This document shows positions 23,851-38,600 of a stretch of DNA of 64,000 nt, piece after piece (position 1 is the first letter of the stretch; the number at the start of each line of letters is the position of its first letter). A model generated the notes under the pieces. It had not been told where the DNA came from, did no database searches, and worked only from the letters and a program-made list of their open reading frames with translations. A program made the translations under genes and the position numbers. The stretch is from Phaffia rhodozyma (Eukaryota > Basidiomycota > Tremellomycetes > Cystofilobasidiales > Mrakiaceae). The stretch is from NCBI GenBank assembly GCA_014706385.1, contig JACGZH010000003.1, positions 434,001 to 498,000 of the forward strand, in the 5' to 3' direction.

Positions 23851-26263
23851 ATGACTCTCGAAGACAAGTTTGACGAACCAAAGGCGATGACAGGCGATTT
23901 GTCCGAGGTGGCGCACATCGAGACTCAACGGCCGGCTAGGCATGTCGATCTCGCCCATAACGGTATGTTTTCCTTCCTCAGTTGAAACTCCATCTGACTT
24001 GCACAAACTAGGTCAGGTTTAACTAGAACGTTCTTCCCAATCCTGCTCTTCACTCTCGATTTTATCAGTGAATGCTAGGTGAGCGCGCAGATGGCCTTCG
24101 CTATACACAACGGACGCAATTGACCGAGCTGCGTTCCTTTCTTGTTCCGATAGAATCCAAAATCCGCTCTATGGATTATCACGCGAGGAGCTGAGGCACA
24201 AAGTCAAGAAACTAGTCTCGCAGCACAATATGCCGGTTAGTCCGAATTATCCATTTAGTCATTATGAAAAGCCAAGAGCAATATGACGAACCATATATTC
24301 GCCCCTCTCAGGACGAAGAATTGTTTCAGAAGGCAGCTGTCTTGGCGCAGAACCCCAAAGATTGGGAAACACAATCGGATTTGACCGAAGAGGACAGGTA
24401 TCACCTCAGACGAGAGATCACCCGTGAGTTCAGAGCTTTTCTTTCATATTCTTCTCTTTCTTCGGTCTCTTCGTAAATTGAATAAGCTGATACATCTCTT
24501 CGTCACTGCCTTTTCAGACAAATGGTCTCAGCCGATGGCGCTGTACATGACTGTCGCTTGCTGCTCGTTGGCAGCGGCCGTCCAGGGTTGGGATCAAACC
24601 GGTTCCAATGGTGCAAATCTCTCGTTTCCCACCGCACTCGGTATCCCAATTTCTGAAGTCGGTAATATCATGATTCTTATATAGCAAACTAAGCTCACAA
24701 CCCAATCCCACGCATCTCGTCTTTTTTCTACCTTCTCTCGCGCTGCAGGGCTCTCCAGATGCTGAGAAAAATGAGTGGATCGTTGGAATCATCAACGCCG
24801 CGCCCTATATCGCTAGCGCCGGTTTCTCCTGTTGGATGTCTGACCCGTTGAACAACTGGCTCGGTCGACGAGGAACAATCTTTGTCTGCGGTATCTTTTG
24901 CACTTTGCCGGTCATTGGAAGTGGTTTCGCCCAGACTTGGCCACAACTTTTTATCTGTCGTTTATTACTTGGTGTGGGTATGGGTCCTAAAGCCTCGACC
25001 GCCCCCGTATTCGCTGCAGAGAACGTCCCTGCCAGCATTCGAGGTGGCCTGGTAATGAGTTGGCAGCTCTGGACCGCTTTCGGAATTTTCCTCGGGTTCT
25101 GCAGTAATGCTGTAGTGCTCAACACCGGTGACATCGCCTGGCGACTCCAACTTGGCTCGGCTTTCATCCCGGCCGTTCCGATGACGATCTCGATCTTCTT
25201 CTGCCCAGAGTCTCCTCGATGGCTCATGAAGAAAAACAAGTACAACCAAGCGATGAAGTCCTTCCTCCGACTTCGAAATAGTCCCATTCAAGCTGCCAGA
25301 GAGCTTTTCTTTGTCCACTGCCAGCTGGAAGAAGAGCACGATATCATCAATGGAAGGACCTACTTCAACCGACTTACCGAGCTCTTCACCGTCCCCCGGA
25401 TCAGACGAGCCACTCTGGCCTCATTCGTCGTTATGCTTGCTCAGCAAATGTGCGGTATCAACATCATTGCTTTCTACTCATCCACTATCTTTGCCAACGC
25501 CGGGTACTCTGACAAGCAGGCGCTCTTCGCTTCTATCGGTTTCGGTGCCGTCAACTTTGTCTTTGCCTTCCCCGCTATCTTCACGATCGACACCTTTGGC
25601 AGACGAGCTTTGCTTCTGCTCACTTTCCCCAATATGGCCTGGACTCTTCTGGCCGCCGGGTTCTGCTTCTACATTCCTGAAACTTCGAAAGCACACCTTG
25701 GTCTCATCGCGTTCTTCGTATTCTTGTTTGCTGCATTCTACTCTCCTGGAGAGGGTCCTGTTCCGTTCACCTATTCGGCAGAGGTCTTCCCGCTCACACA
25801 TCGAGAGTTGGGTATGGCTTGGGCTGTTTCGACCTGCTTGGGTTGGGCGGCCGTGCTATCAATCACCTTCCCTCGGCTCTTGACCGTGTTTGGCTCTGTC
25901 GGTGCTTTCGGCTTCTACGCTGGACTCAACATCGTTGCATTCTGTATGATCTTCGTGCTTGTCCCAGAGACTATGCAACGAACATTGGAAGAACTCGACT
26001 ATGTATTTGCCGTCCCGACCGCGACCCATGCGAACTACCAAATGAAGAAGTCCCTCCCTTATTTCTTCAGACGATACCTTTTATGTGACAAGAAGGCCAA
26101 ACTCGAGCCTCTCTACCATTTGTCAGTTTTTTCCCTGTCTTTCTCCTTTGTTAATTCGTTCTGCGCGCCACATGAGCTGATTTTTCGATAATCTCTCGCT
26201 CTCTTATGTTTCAGCGATGAGGTTGAGTCGATCACAGTCTTTGAGAAAGGCGCAGGACATTGA
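23851..26263 (+). CDS. MFS sugar transporter
   Basis: This is a plasma-membrane transporter of the sugar porter branch of the major facilitator superfamily, with 12 expected spans. Exon 1 (ATG 23851) is hydrophilic. A 10-nt exon at 24069-24078 then joins to give the [14 protein letters not shown] segment found in a subfamily of fungal sugar transporters. The large exon from about 24750 contains the NWLGRRG loop motif, the R-x3-G-x-G-like [23 protein letters not shown] after span 6, [37 protein letters not shown] and [15 protein letters not shown]. After a last intron the protein ends [15 protein letters not shown] with TGA at 26261-26263. The substrate (hexose, pentose or polyol) cannot be set from sequence. 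Confidence 0.9.
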
Positions 26264-26597
26264 TGCGATTTTTTGTAGCTCACGCTTTCCCGTATTTACA
26301 TTTAATGTCTCTCAACCACTTGTGCTTGCTTTCCTCCTTCTGAAATTCTGTTTGTCATGTATGAATCTTTTGTATCGATCAGTCTTTATGAATATGTTGT
26401 GCCATATGCCTAAAACTTTTACATGTCTCACTTCCGTTGTCAATTTTAATTAGAGCTCCAGCTTATCTCGATGTTGAAGTGGACCTTTCATTGTTGTACA
26501 TGCTTTCTATGCCCTATTGTTATACCTTTGCTCTTCTTGATGTGTAGTCATAAACTAGAAAGTACAAAAGACATGAATCACCAAATCAATTCAGAAT
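26264..26597. other. Convergent 3' intergenic region
   Basis: This holds the 3' flanks of the MFS transporter and D-lactate dehydrogenase genes. It is T-rich on the transporter side. No gene is seen. Confidence 0.6.
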
Positions 26598-29500
26598 CTA
26601 AAAATCTGGTTTTGCTCCCAGGTTAGGATACAACTTTCCAGGATTGAACAATCCCTTTGGATCCACTGTATGAACCAACACCAGAAATGTCACCAAAAAC
26701 ATACAGGTCAGTTGGGATCAGAGCTTAGGAGAACTTGGCTCTTGAAAGGAAAGGGACGAAGATAGAATGAGACAACAAAAAATGACGAACGGTGCTTCTT
26801 GATTCCCTCCATCGTTCGGACTGTACCTGGGCCTAGTTCTGCTTCGAGGTACTATTGAAGGCGAACGATCAAACGAAACAGCAGTTTCCTGAATCAATGT
26901 TTGTTCTGCTTCTTGGTAGATGATTGAAAAATGTCAAAAGAAGAAAACGACAAGAGGAAACACACCTCAATTTTGCCCAAACCAACGCCTGGGCGAGGAA
27001 AAAAAGTAATAAAAATGGGTTTAGAGACACCAGTCAGAATTACATCAATATGAGAGCAGGGGAAATAGATGAAAGCTCGACGACAAACCATGTTCCCCAG
27101 TGGCTGTTCCGTCTAGCCGTTGAGCGCGATGAACCATCTCATGAACTGCCTCCTTGACTTTTGCGAGTTCCTCATCACCTTTAAATAAGATCACACTGTG
27201 AACATTTCCATCACTGTCGAAAATAGAAGCAAAAAGAAAACGTCAAAAGAAGAAAAAAGTCAAATACTGCTTGATATGGTTGCTGTAGAATCAAAGAGTG
27301 AGGAACCAGATTGGCGAGACTTGAACGGAAACGTACCCGACATGGCTACACACAAAAATGGAAAGTCATTGAAGCGCAATATACAATCAGCAAACTTCTT
27401 TAGAATAAAAGTACTCGTAAATTTGATTTGGGAGAGAAAGATGAGAAATACTTACCCCATATGGCACGCAGAAAGCCCTCGGTTGATGATATCTGCCTTG
27501 GTCTCTTCTACCAGTTTGGGCAAGCGCGAGATGGGTACACAAACGTCGGTTGTCCTTGCGATCCCCAGCGTCAAATCAGATAAATTAATTTCCAGCTTGG
27601 ATATCCATCAAACTCCAATCCCAAGTAGGGGCGGCAGGGTATGCGTTGATAAAAGAAAAGTGAAAGGAAGAAAACTTGGACCAACCAAGCCTTGCAATCG
27701 GGATACATGCCCATCGCACTCCACAGCGCAGCTTTTCGACTCTGCCACAAACTTTCGGCTTCGGCAGCATCCTTGGAGAATTGAAAGTCCCGACCACCAT
27801 GTTCCTTTACGACCGCGCTTACACTCTGTGCGACTTCTTTCATTGACGCGTCTGAGCCTTGGAATTCTGATTGAAGATGACAGGGGGTATAGAACAGCAT
27901 TAGTATTCTCATCTTCGGAAACAATCAAGAAAAACAAATGATAGAGGACACGAACTGAAGAAGAGGGAGTCCCGCTCAGGGTACTTTGATCCTGACTGCT
28001 GATTGATAGCCTTCATCATCTGATCGTCTAAAAATTCCACGCATTGGACGGGGTGACCATGTCCCACACTTGAGAATTCCATATTTAATTAAACCCAGAT
28101 GTTTTTTTCTATCAGTAGAGAGATAAAGGTGGGGCATCAAGGTTGAATATAGATAGCGAGATGCAGAAAGAAGTGACATACACTTCTGTTGCAGCAGCTA
28201 CTGCATTCCTAACGTTAGGGAAGTTAACAACAGCGCACCGAGTAGGCAAAAGAGGTGTGAGCCTAATCGTGGCTGATGTGGAAATGGCAAAGAAAGAGAG
28301 AAATTGGATCATCATTATCAAACTGACACAGACAGAACGGAAACGAAAGATAAAAATCTTACCTTCGGTGACAATCCCCAAGGTGCCTTCAGCTCCGATG
28401 AACCTATCCAAGATGAGCGCAAATCGTGTCGACGTATCTATGAGCTTTTTTGACAAAGTCATATCAAAGTGTTAATAAAATGTCTTACATCTTGGTCAAA
28501 TCCCAGCCAGCCGAGGATTTTCGCGCTCGCTGACGAGTCTTGATGACCTCGCCAGAAGGCAGAACGACTGTGAAATTGAGGAACCATTCTGCTTTAGCTG
28601 TTCCATACCGAACGGCGTTTGTTCCCGAACATCCACAGGCTGCCATTCCTCCGATTGTTGCGCCAGGTCCTGGATCGAGCTAAAGGGATTGTACGACAGT
28701 AGCATGAAGGATAGCGAGCGAGCATATGTCAGCGCACCTAAAAAACGAAGAGAACTATATCACACTGTACTCACAGGAAAGAATAGTTTGATGTCACGAC
28801 TCTTCAACTCTGAATTGATGGTCTCCCATCCGATTCCTGGCTGAACAACCATATCTCCATCGGCCTCTAAAAGAGAGAATGTCCCGGTTTAAGTTGATGT
28901 ACATAATGCAAATGCAATTTCTTGAATCGGACAAATAGATGAAAAGAGACCAAGATGAATGAACGAGTGACGCTCGAACTCACCGTGAATTTCGATGATC
29001 TTATCCATTCGATTGAGATCTATAGAAATTCCTCCGTGAGGCTTGGTTCGAAGAACCGCGACCCAAAGATTTCCAACCATATGACGAAACACATGTATGT
29101 AATATCAGAATATCGTGACGTAGACAAGAGAGGCTGGTTGATGTTGCGTACCGCGCTAAAGTGTCCTTCGAGGGAGGTACCTCCAGAGTAGGGTGTGACA
29201 GGCCTGTCAGTGACCAGATGAACGGACCTCATTAGTCAATGTTTAATTCTTCCCTGATATGAGAGGAATAGAAGCAAACGACTCACATATTATACTGGTT
29301 GGCGATCTGTACGACCTTCTGAACTTCTTCCGTTCTAAAGATAAATAGAATTCCGGGTAGACGACCAAGACCCCGGAATATCGGTTAGTACCTCTCGTTT
29401 GATAAACTGATGTCTCTTACAGACCATCTGAGTTCGACGTACGTCAAAGGCCAAACAACGACAGACGGTCTGTGTTCCTTATGAAACGACCATTCGCCTT

Positions 29501-29988
29501 TGTATTAAGGAGGAAAGAGTTTGAAATTAGTGACCAATCTTCTCGAAAGTCGTTGACGAACAGGACTTACTGATACCATGTGTCTCCAAATCACCTTTGT
29601 CGGTCGAAACGTCATCTTCCCTTCCCAACGATTTGAAGTAATCCCTGAGATCGCGGATTCCATTCGAATAATCTTCTTTCGATCCAAATGGAGGTGGATA
29701 AGTCTGTTGTTCGCCGGAAGTTGAACGTGAGGCGTCGATAATAGTAGATGCAGTCTGAGAGGAAGAGAACAGATCGAGGGAACTGATGAGAATACCAGCT
29801 CCGAGACCGATTAGAGCTGATCCCACGACACTCGCACGGAAATTGATAGGATTTTCGGAACCAGCGGCCGAGGATTTGGAGGACGATGTTCCAAGCGAAC
29901 GAAACACGAAGGTGGTCGTTGTTGGCTTTGGTTGAATCGTAGGCAAGGCATGCTTGATAGTTGTGGTAGACCGAAGGAATTTGCTCAT
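26598..29988 (-). CDS. DLD1: Mitochondrial D-lactate dehydrogenase (cytochrome)
   Basis: This FAD enzyme oxidises D-lactate to pyruvate and passes electrons to cytochrome c; it is expected at the inner mitochondrial membrane. The N-terminus from 29988 (MSKFLRSTTTIKHALPTIQP) is basic and Ser/Thr-rich, as expected for an import signal, followed by a hydrophobic span (SALIGLGAGILISSLDLF). The FAD-binding domain shows PVTPYSGGTSLEGHFSA, DMVVQPGIGWETIN, DPGPGATIGGMAACGCSGTN and FIGAEGTLGIVTEATIRLTP. The C-terminal domain has WQSRKAALWSAMG and a GEHGVGLGKIE motif. Part of that motif comes from a 23-nt exon at 26966-26988. The protein ends NPGKLYPNLGAKPDF, with TAG at 26598-26600. Roughly a dozen introns interrupt it. 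Confidence 0.9.
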
Positions 29989-30557
29989 TCTAGAAAATGT
30001 TATGGCTTTTTTGTGAATAGGTGGGAGAGAGATGAGTTGAAAAAGAGTAGCGACGATAGGTTCATTTTATAAGAACGGAACACGTCGACGCACATAAATG
30101 AACGAGGCAGATTGTGACAATGATCTCGGAGGTGATGGGAAGAGCATGAACGATGCCGGTACAGAACACATATGATGCAATGAGTTTACCAATATTTATA
30201 GAAGACCAAGAAACGGCCTCTTTCCCGGTATTCCCCGAATCTTTCTAATGGTGGCCGTCTTGGTTTTAAGTTCCGGGCAATCTTGCACAAACATTGATCC
30301 TCGTAGGATTGCGTACTCCTTACGGTCGGCCATTAAAGCCGGCATTTGCTCTCTATTTCAGGCAGACAGATATCAAGCAGACTTTCTGGGGCGTTCATTC
30401 ATATTGATTTATAGAGCGCAAAGGATGGGGCGGCAGAAGAAAAAAAAAGAGCCCGTGATGGAGGGAAAGAGGAGGAAGCAAAAAGAGGTGGAAAGTTAAG
30501 GACAGGAGAGTCGAAGGAAGCTAAAGCATGTAGAGATAATCTGATGATTTTGTTCTT
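29989..30557. other. Intergenic region upstream of DLD1
   Basis: This is the promoter side of DLD1 and the 3' flank of GSP1, which both run leftward. A plus-strand open frame at about 30248-30499 is short, has no recognisable domain, and is not called. Confidence 0.55.
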
Positions 30558-32066
<1,509 letters not shown>

Positions 32067-32690
32067 TGTTCTAAACGATTGCTTTATGAACGATGAGCAA
32101 AAAAAGAAAGAAGAAAAGAAGGAAGAAAGAACAACGAGAAAAATTGGGTGGCAGGCGAGGCCATGGCACGGATGCTGGTTACGGTTCCAAATTGATGGTT
32201 ATGAATTACGTAAGGATCTCTCGGGATGAGAGTCGCAGTTCACTAGGCGAAACGATGTTGGCTTGATGACTAAGCGTGTAATCATATGAGGTCAACCCCT
32301 GGTCATCTCATGGATACATAGATGAAGACACAACCGAGACTTCATCCAAACCTTGACCTCGACCTCGACCTCGACATATTCGTATATAACCTCATTCAAT
32401 CTTTCTCTCACGCACATACGACAGGGTCTATTGGAAAATACTTTACAGTCTGTCTTCAAGAAGTCTTCGACTTCTTTTTCCTCATTCAGGGTCGTTTCCG
32501 CTCGATCTGCTCGGTTAGATAGAGAGGTGTCGTACGTGCAGCTCCGTTTATCATTAGTTCGTTTGCATCTTCCAAGGGTCAGTCTCCATCAGATCAATCT
32601 ATCCAAACATACCTATTTCAGTTTTCACGGACGTGTGGTTTCTTTCGATGAATGTTAGTCGTACAGAGACGTGTTCAAGTCTTTTAGGAG
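32067..32690. other. Divergent intergenic region, GSP1 / deubiquitinase promoters
   Basis: No separate gene is supported. It contains a short tandem CTCGAC run at about 32354-32375 and pyrimidine-rich stretches nearer the deubiquitinase start. Transcribed leader exons of the deubiquitinase gene might be present. Confidence 0.5.
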
Positions 32691-35600
32691 ATGGTCCTAC
32701 ACAAGAGCCCAGTGACCGATGGAGTAGCGAATCCCAGCATCTCCCAATCGTCAAGCTCAACCCTCGCTCCTGAGGCTCAGACCTCTTCCCAGCACTCGCT
32801 GTATCATCGTCGACAGCAGCAGCAGCAGCAGCAGCAACAACAGTCCATACCTCTTCCCTCTCGGCAGATATCCTCTTCTCAAACAAACCCATCTCATTCC
32901 TCATACCTTCCACAAACTCGTCCACAGACTGATGTCTCATCGTTCCTACCGGCTACGTCAAGCTTGTCGGCAGACGGTCTGTCGAATCCCATTCGTACAC
33001 CCCCCTTGTCTCCAACATGGACAGATGAAGGAAACACAGATGGCGCTCAGCACATAGAGGTTATGAGCGTCAGCAAAAGGTTGAGCGGACAACCTGAGGA
33101 GGAACCACCTAGTTATGAGCCTTCATGGTCAACTTCTGTCCAAACATCAGATATGGCAAATTCGGGATGGGATACAACCTCAAAATACCGGTTCGTCTTG
33201 AAGACCTATCAAATAACTCGACCAAGCGTTCGACTCCTCGGTGACTGAAATGTGACGTCTACTGTTCTTGCTTCCTTTTCTTCATACATCTAGCTCTCCA
33301 GAACCTGTCCTGTCCTTAACTCCCCCGCCCGAGGTGAATACTTCCGTCAAAGAGATAACTGCTGTGGATTCCTGGACACCAGCCGAGACAGATCCCATGA
33401 ATCAGAACGATCAATGGGAAATATCTGCCGATTATCCTCAAATAGGACCCGGTGTGCTCCCCTCAGTTCTCCTTGAAACCCCGGTCTGGCCTTGTAAGAG
33501 TACCGGCTGGGAGATTGATATCCTGAAACTGCCAGAACCGACTCTGCTACCCTCGTCCTCTCCTGTAAAGCGCATGGGAGCTACACCTTTGTCCCCGTCT
33601 CAACCTACGACCGAATCTCAGCCTTCTCGATCATCTACATCTGCCACGCCTGCGCCTGAGATAGATGAATCCAGACCACCCCGGCCTGTATCCCCCTCTC
33701 CTTCGGTTTCCTTGGCCTCAAACGTTACCCCACCGTCAATAGACGAAGTTCGTCGATCAATCCCTTGGTTCCCTCCGGGCGCTGGAACAGCTGTGTTCGA
33801 TACAGACACGTTCGAATGGTGGCTCTTTCCATCCGGAGAGGGAATTCCTCCGTTTGATTTGTTGACTTCGAAAGGAGCGGGCCAAGTGACAAAACTACTC
33901 CAGATTCTAGAAAATGCTCGTGCTGGCTCAATCCCAGAACGAATGCTAGAGTCTAATGGATGGGACACCGGTTTAGATTTGGCTAGGCACTATCATTGCG
34001 TGTCTGGAGTTGTTCAGGCAGAAGTTAGCGATCGTCTAGCTCCTTCAAGATCGATGGTCAGCTTGATGGAAGCTTCGCAGCAGATTCCATTAGAAAGAAT
34101 AGATGATGTAGATATGGTTTTGAATGAGGAACAGGTGCCCTTGGGGGCAGACTCGCCTTCCGAAGAGAAATCCAATCAATTCCTTCAAATCACCGAGGAT
34201 GATGTAGGGATGACATCGGCGGAAACTCTAGGAGATCTGTATGTGTCAGCAAATGATGCTAGCTGGGTCGTTGTACCCAAGACATCGCTGCCCGGTGTGT
34301 TAGATTACAAGCTGGTTCATGATTTTACGATCTCGAGAAACGTTGATCCGCTACCTGGCACTAACGGAGCAGATGCAGCCTGGACGGTTCTTCTTACGTA
34401 GGTGTATTTTCATCCCACTTCCCTTAACTGTCTTTTTCTTACTCGTCTCCTTATTCAACTTTCAAACCCGTCATCTCCCACATGTGTCTGGATTGCCCAA
34501 AGGATGATCTCCAATGCCGTGTTTGGAAACAACCTTCGAGCGGTCAGATCGATGAACCCAAATTTCAGCCGCAAAGTCGGTTGGGATCAAAAAAGGTCAG
34601 TGATTGCATTCATCCTATGTATTGTGAGAGCGATCCTCTTGACTGACAGTTTCGGCTTCATTTTCACGAGCATCAGTCAAGACATTTGTAAACAGCTTGG
34701 ATTCATGATCACCAAAGACCCTGAAGGCACCGATGATTCTTCCGTATTAATCTCCCCTCCAATGGATCTAGAGAAGTGGTTGAATGTCAGACAAAAGATG
34801 ATGAGGGCCTGGGTCGAAATCAACGCTTATCTCGAACATTATCGGTTGTTTAGAAGTATCTATTTTCTTATTTAATATGTTTGCTGAGTTATCGTCTACT
34901 CCATGCGTCTGTTGGCCATCAACTGATTTTTCTACCTGTTCTCTTCATCAATTATCTGATTCTTGTCCCGATCATCCTGACCCATCTATGTTCCAGATCT
35001 ACATTCGATGAATTCGAACTTGAAACATTCTGGGCAGGTTGGGCTCAGGAACCCATTAGATGGAACATTTGCTGCTAATATTGGTGCACTCAAGTCCAAC
35101 AGTGAGTGGTTCCTGCCTTCATCTAGGTGTCCCTTTGCAGATAACCAAATTTGTATCTAAACGCTTATGTGATATACAGTCCCAAGAAATCGAATCGTCA
35201 AACCCTACGCGCAGGAGTATAAGGACGCTCTTACAACGCTGGGTGTCAACACTGAGTTTGCTCTTCCATCGGCGTATCTGGTGTTCGCTTACACAGCTCA
35301 GACACGTTACGACTCTATTCGCACGTAAGTCTAGACATCTCTTTGACGTTGTTCAATCATTCTTGCAGAAAAGGAAGTTCCAATAACTTTATGTGGTATG
35401 TATACGTATCTACAGGCCCCTCTATTTGGAGGCTCTTGGTTGTGTCGTCGATGGATTTATGGGTACTGGGAGGGACGACCTACAACTACTCCAGGTGACC
35501 GAGCGCTCCAAGGGACACAATACCCAAAGTGAAATCAACGCCGCTTACGAATCCATTCCCGGTCTTACCATGCAAGATGCCGATATGATTTGTGTGGATC

Positions 35601-38600
35601 AAGCGGAATTTCCGCCGTCCTATATCACTGATAAATTCTTCGAGGCACTCAAGAGCGTCAAGGATCAATATCCTTCTGGAGGAGACGATCTAACGAGAGC
35701 TAGGACTCAGATCATGGAATCCATGGAGATCATCGCGGAGAGCAGAAAGCATCAAACAGAGACTCAGAGGGTATTGATAGACGCGATTTTGCAGGCAAAG
35801 AAAGAGCCGATGGATTCAAAAGCAGCGTACGCGATGTTCGGGGCGGAAGAATCGATCGATGAGGAGCTATTGACGTCGTGAGTGTCACTTCTGTTGCCTG
35901 CAGAGTTTGTTTGAATCGAAACTTGGTTCGTTCGCTGATTCGAGCTCGATGGTTGTCTCTGTGCAGGCTGTATGATATCCGAGTACGTTCAGTGTTGTGC
36001 TGTTGACTGGCGTAATTACATGATATGGTATTGACCACGTTCTGATGTCGGTCTTTATTCTCCAATCGCAGGTTATTGATGCGCCTGGGCAAGAGGATGA
36101 TTTCAAAGAAGCTTTACGGGCAATTGCTGATGCTCGAGGAAGTGCAACGTTAAGAAAATACGTTGATACAGGCATACGAGGTTAGTTGACGCATTGTGAA
36201 CACTTCTATTTCGACATGACATGGGATTGTTCATTTGCTTTCTTTCCTTCCAAATAGTCGAGTCTGGGCCAGAGATCCAGCCTGTGTCTAGTAGTCGGCC
36301 AGTCGGCTTGATCAATGTTGGAAACACTTGTACGTGTTTTGATCAGCTTGTCCCCTCTTGAGGTTTGATTGTTGACATCTTTTCATTCGTCGGTTGGTTC
36401 TGGTCATGATAGGTTATCTCAACTCACTACTTCAGGTACAATATCCATATGCAAATGCTTGAGTGAACAGACATAAGCTGATGCATTGATTGCCTCCTTT
36501 TGTTCATCTAGTATCTTTACACAATTGCTCAGCTTCGAGACACAGTTACCAACTTTCAGCTCTATCAGGAAGACCTTCGAGTCGTCGAGAAACTCAACGA
36601 AAAGCGTGTAGGAGGAAGGGCAGTGACATTCAAAGAGGTCGAACGATCCATCCGTTGTAAGTTCTTTGTCGTATCCCTTTAGCAAATTGTAGGTGCTAAA
36701 CATGTCATCACCGTGCCTATCTAGTCACCGAAGCGTTGTCTGGCCTGTTTTTGAACTTGGAACTCAGTGAAGTTGCTTCAATCGCTCCAGAATTAGAACT
36801 GGCGTATCTTGCATTGGTCACCTCTAAAGATGAGGAAGATGAGAGCCCGCCCCTTCATTCTACAGCTATCCGAGACGGGTCTTCAGATACCGAGCAGACG
36901 TTGGTAGAGGATGGCTCTGCTTCAGTAACGACCAGTCAGGTAATTTTATCGGCTCCTCAGCCTCCTAGTCGGATGTCGTCGACCTCGTCTGTACTGGGCA
37001 AACGATCCAGCGAAGACCGAGAGGAACCTAGTAAAATGGATGTGGATGACCGATCGATGTTTTCGACGCAACCTCCTTTATCGGAAGATGCTGCGATGTC
37101 TGATGGGCCTTCGGATGTATCAACCGAAGTCTCAACTGATCCTCCATCACCCCTACCGATTCATTCCTCTCTTTTAAATGACGCCGCACCCCGAAAGACG
37201 CCCCGGAGAAGATCGACAGTGTTGTTGAGAGCTGATCGGGAGATGACTGTCGAACCTGAGGCTGAAGTACATCCTTATGCTCCTGTGGAAAGCCAGAAGA
37301 CTAGAGATGGGTTGCAAAAAACTTCAGCTCTTTCCAATCCACCTCCTCTACCACCTAGGAACAAGATGGTAGTGCCCAAAGATGTAGGAAATGGTGCTAT
37401 GATGTTTGGTAAGCAGATTTGCTCGAGCGCGTCTCGGTTCATGTTACCTTGAGGTTGATTAAACTGAAGATCGTCGGTTTTGCAACTGCCCTTTTTTTTC
37501 CTCTATTTTTTTCCAAAAGGAAAACAACACGATGTTTCTGAGTGTCTCGACAATTGTTTGTTCCAGATTGAGGCTGCGTTGAATCCCGAGAAACTCGAAC
37601 GTGGAAGCGACTTGGGATCAAATATCATCAAGCAGTAAGTTGAGCACTTCTTTACTCTGTGCGATTTAAACGATTCATCTTGATATGTTTGAGTTTCTGC
37701 AGATTGTTCTACGGAAAGTCTCGTCAAAAGCTTGTAGTCGAGGGGGATGCCGAATCAGATCCTAGTAGGGACAAAGAACTTGTGTTCAATCATATACTTT
37801 TGAATGTGGGCGAGACCGGAACTTCGAAGAACTTGCACGACGCTCTCACAGACTACTACGCTCCTGATTCAACAGATCTGGCGGGTAAAACGGCCACCTT
37901 GGTAGAGGTTCCGATAGAATTGCCTCGAATGCTGCATATCCAACTTCAAGTCCGTACATGTTTTGTTTCCTCGCAGTTTCAACGTACAAAACGCTCAACC
38001 CTTCTTCTTCTTTCTTTGGCTCGACAGAGAGCACAATTTGATCGAGAGACTGCTCGGGCATACAAGAGTAACGCTTTTGTCGAGTTTCCGGAGACGCTGT
38101 TCTTCGATCGTTATCTCGAAGGTGCCAATCCACCGATGACGGAAGCCTCCAAGGCACTCTCAGCAGAGATCCGTCAATTACGTGATGGCCTACAGGCTAT
38201 TCAACCACCTCGGGTAAGTGTCTATCGTCGTACGTTCAAAAAGCCCGTCATTTCAAGTGTCTCACGACCGGCTTCTTACGTTCTAGCAGCAGACATCATA
38301 CAAAGAGAGCATCTCTCATCTCCTGGACGACGTTTTCACTTCCCCTGACTGGCTCTCATCCTCACATGTTGATGCCGACCTCAAAGCTGATTTGGCTGCG
38401 AGAAAAGTCGACATCGAGCAGAAGATCCAGTCGAGTCAAGAAAAGATCCGTGAGCTCAAGGAAGATGTAGAAGCGATGTGGGCGGAAGAGAAGAATCAAG
38501 AGTATGAATTGACAAGTGTATTCATGCATCGAGGTCTGTTCTTCCTTCCTTCTCCATGGCTCCCACCATTTGTCATACATGATTGTGTACAAAGACTGAC

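Noticed and set aside
25311..25883. Plus-strand open frame of 190 codons inside the MFS transporter
   Set aside because: It is a Ser/Leu-rich shadow of the transporter exon in another frame; the transporter frame has clear family motifs.
27198..27941. Plus-strand open frame of 247 codons
   Set aside because: It lies antisense to several D-lactate dehydrogenase exons and introns. Composition is Lys/Ser-biased and there is no domain.
32815..32850. Disease-like trinucleotide expansion
   Set aside because: Ten mixed CAG/CAA codons in a disordered region are ordinary for fungal proteins.
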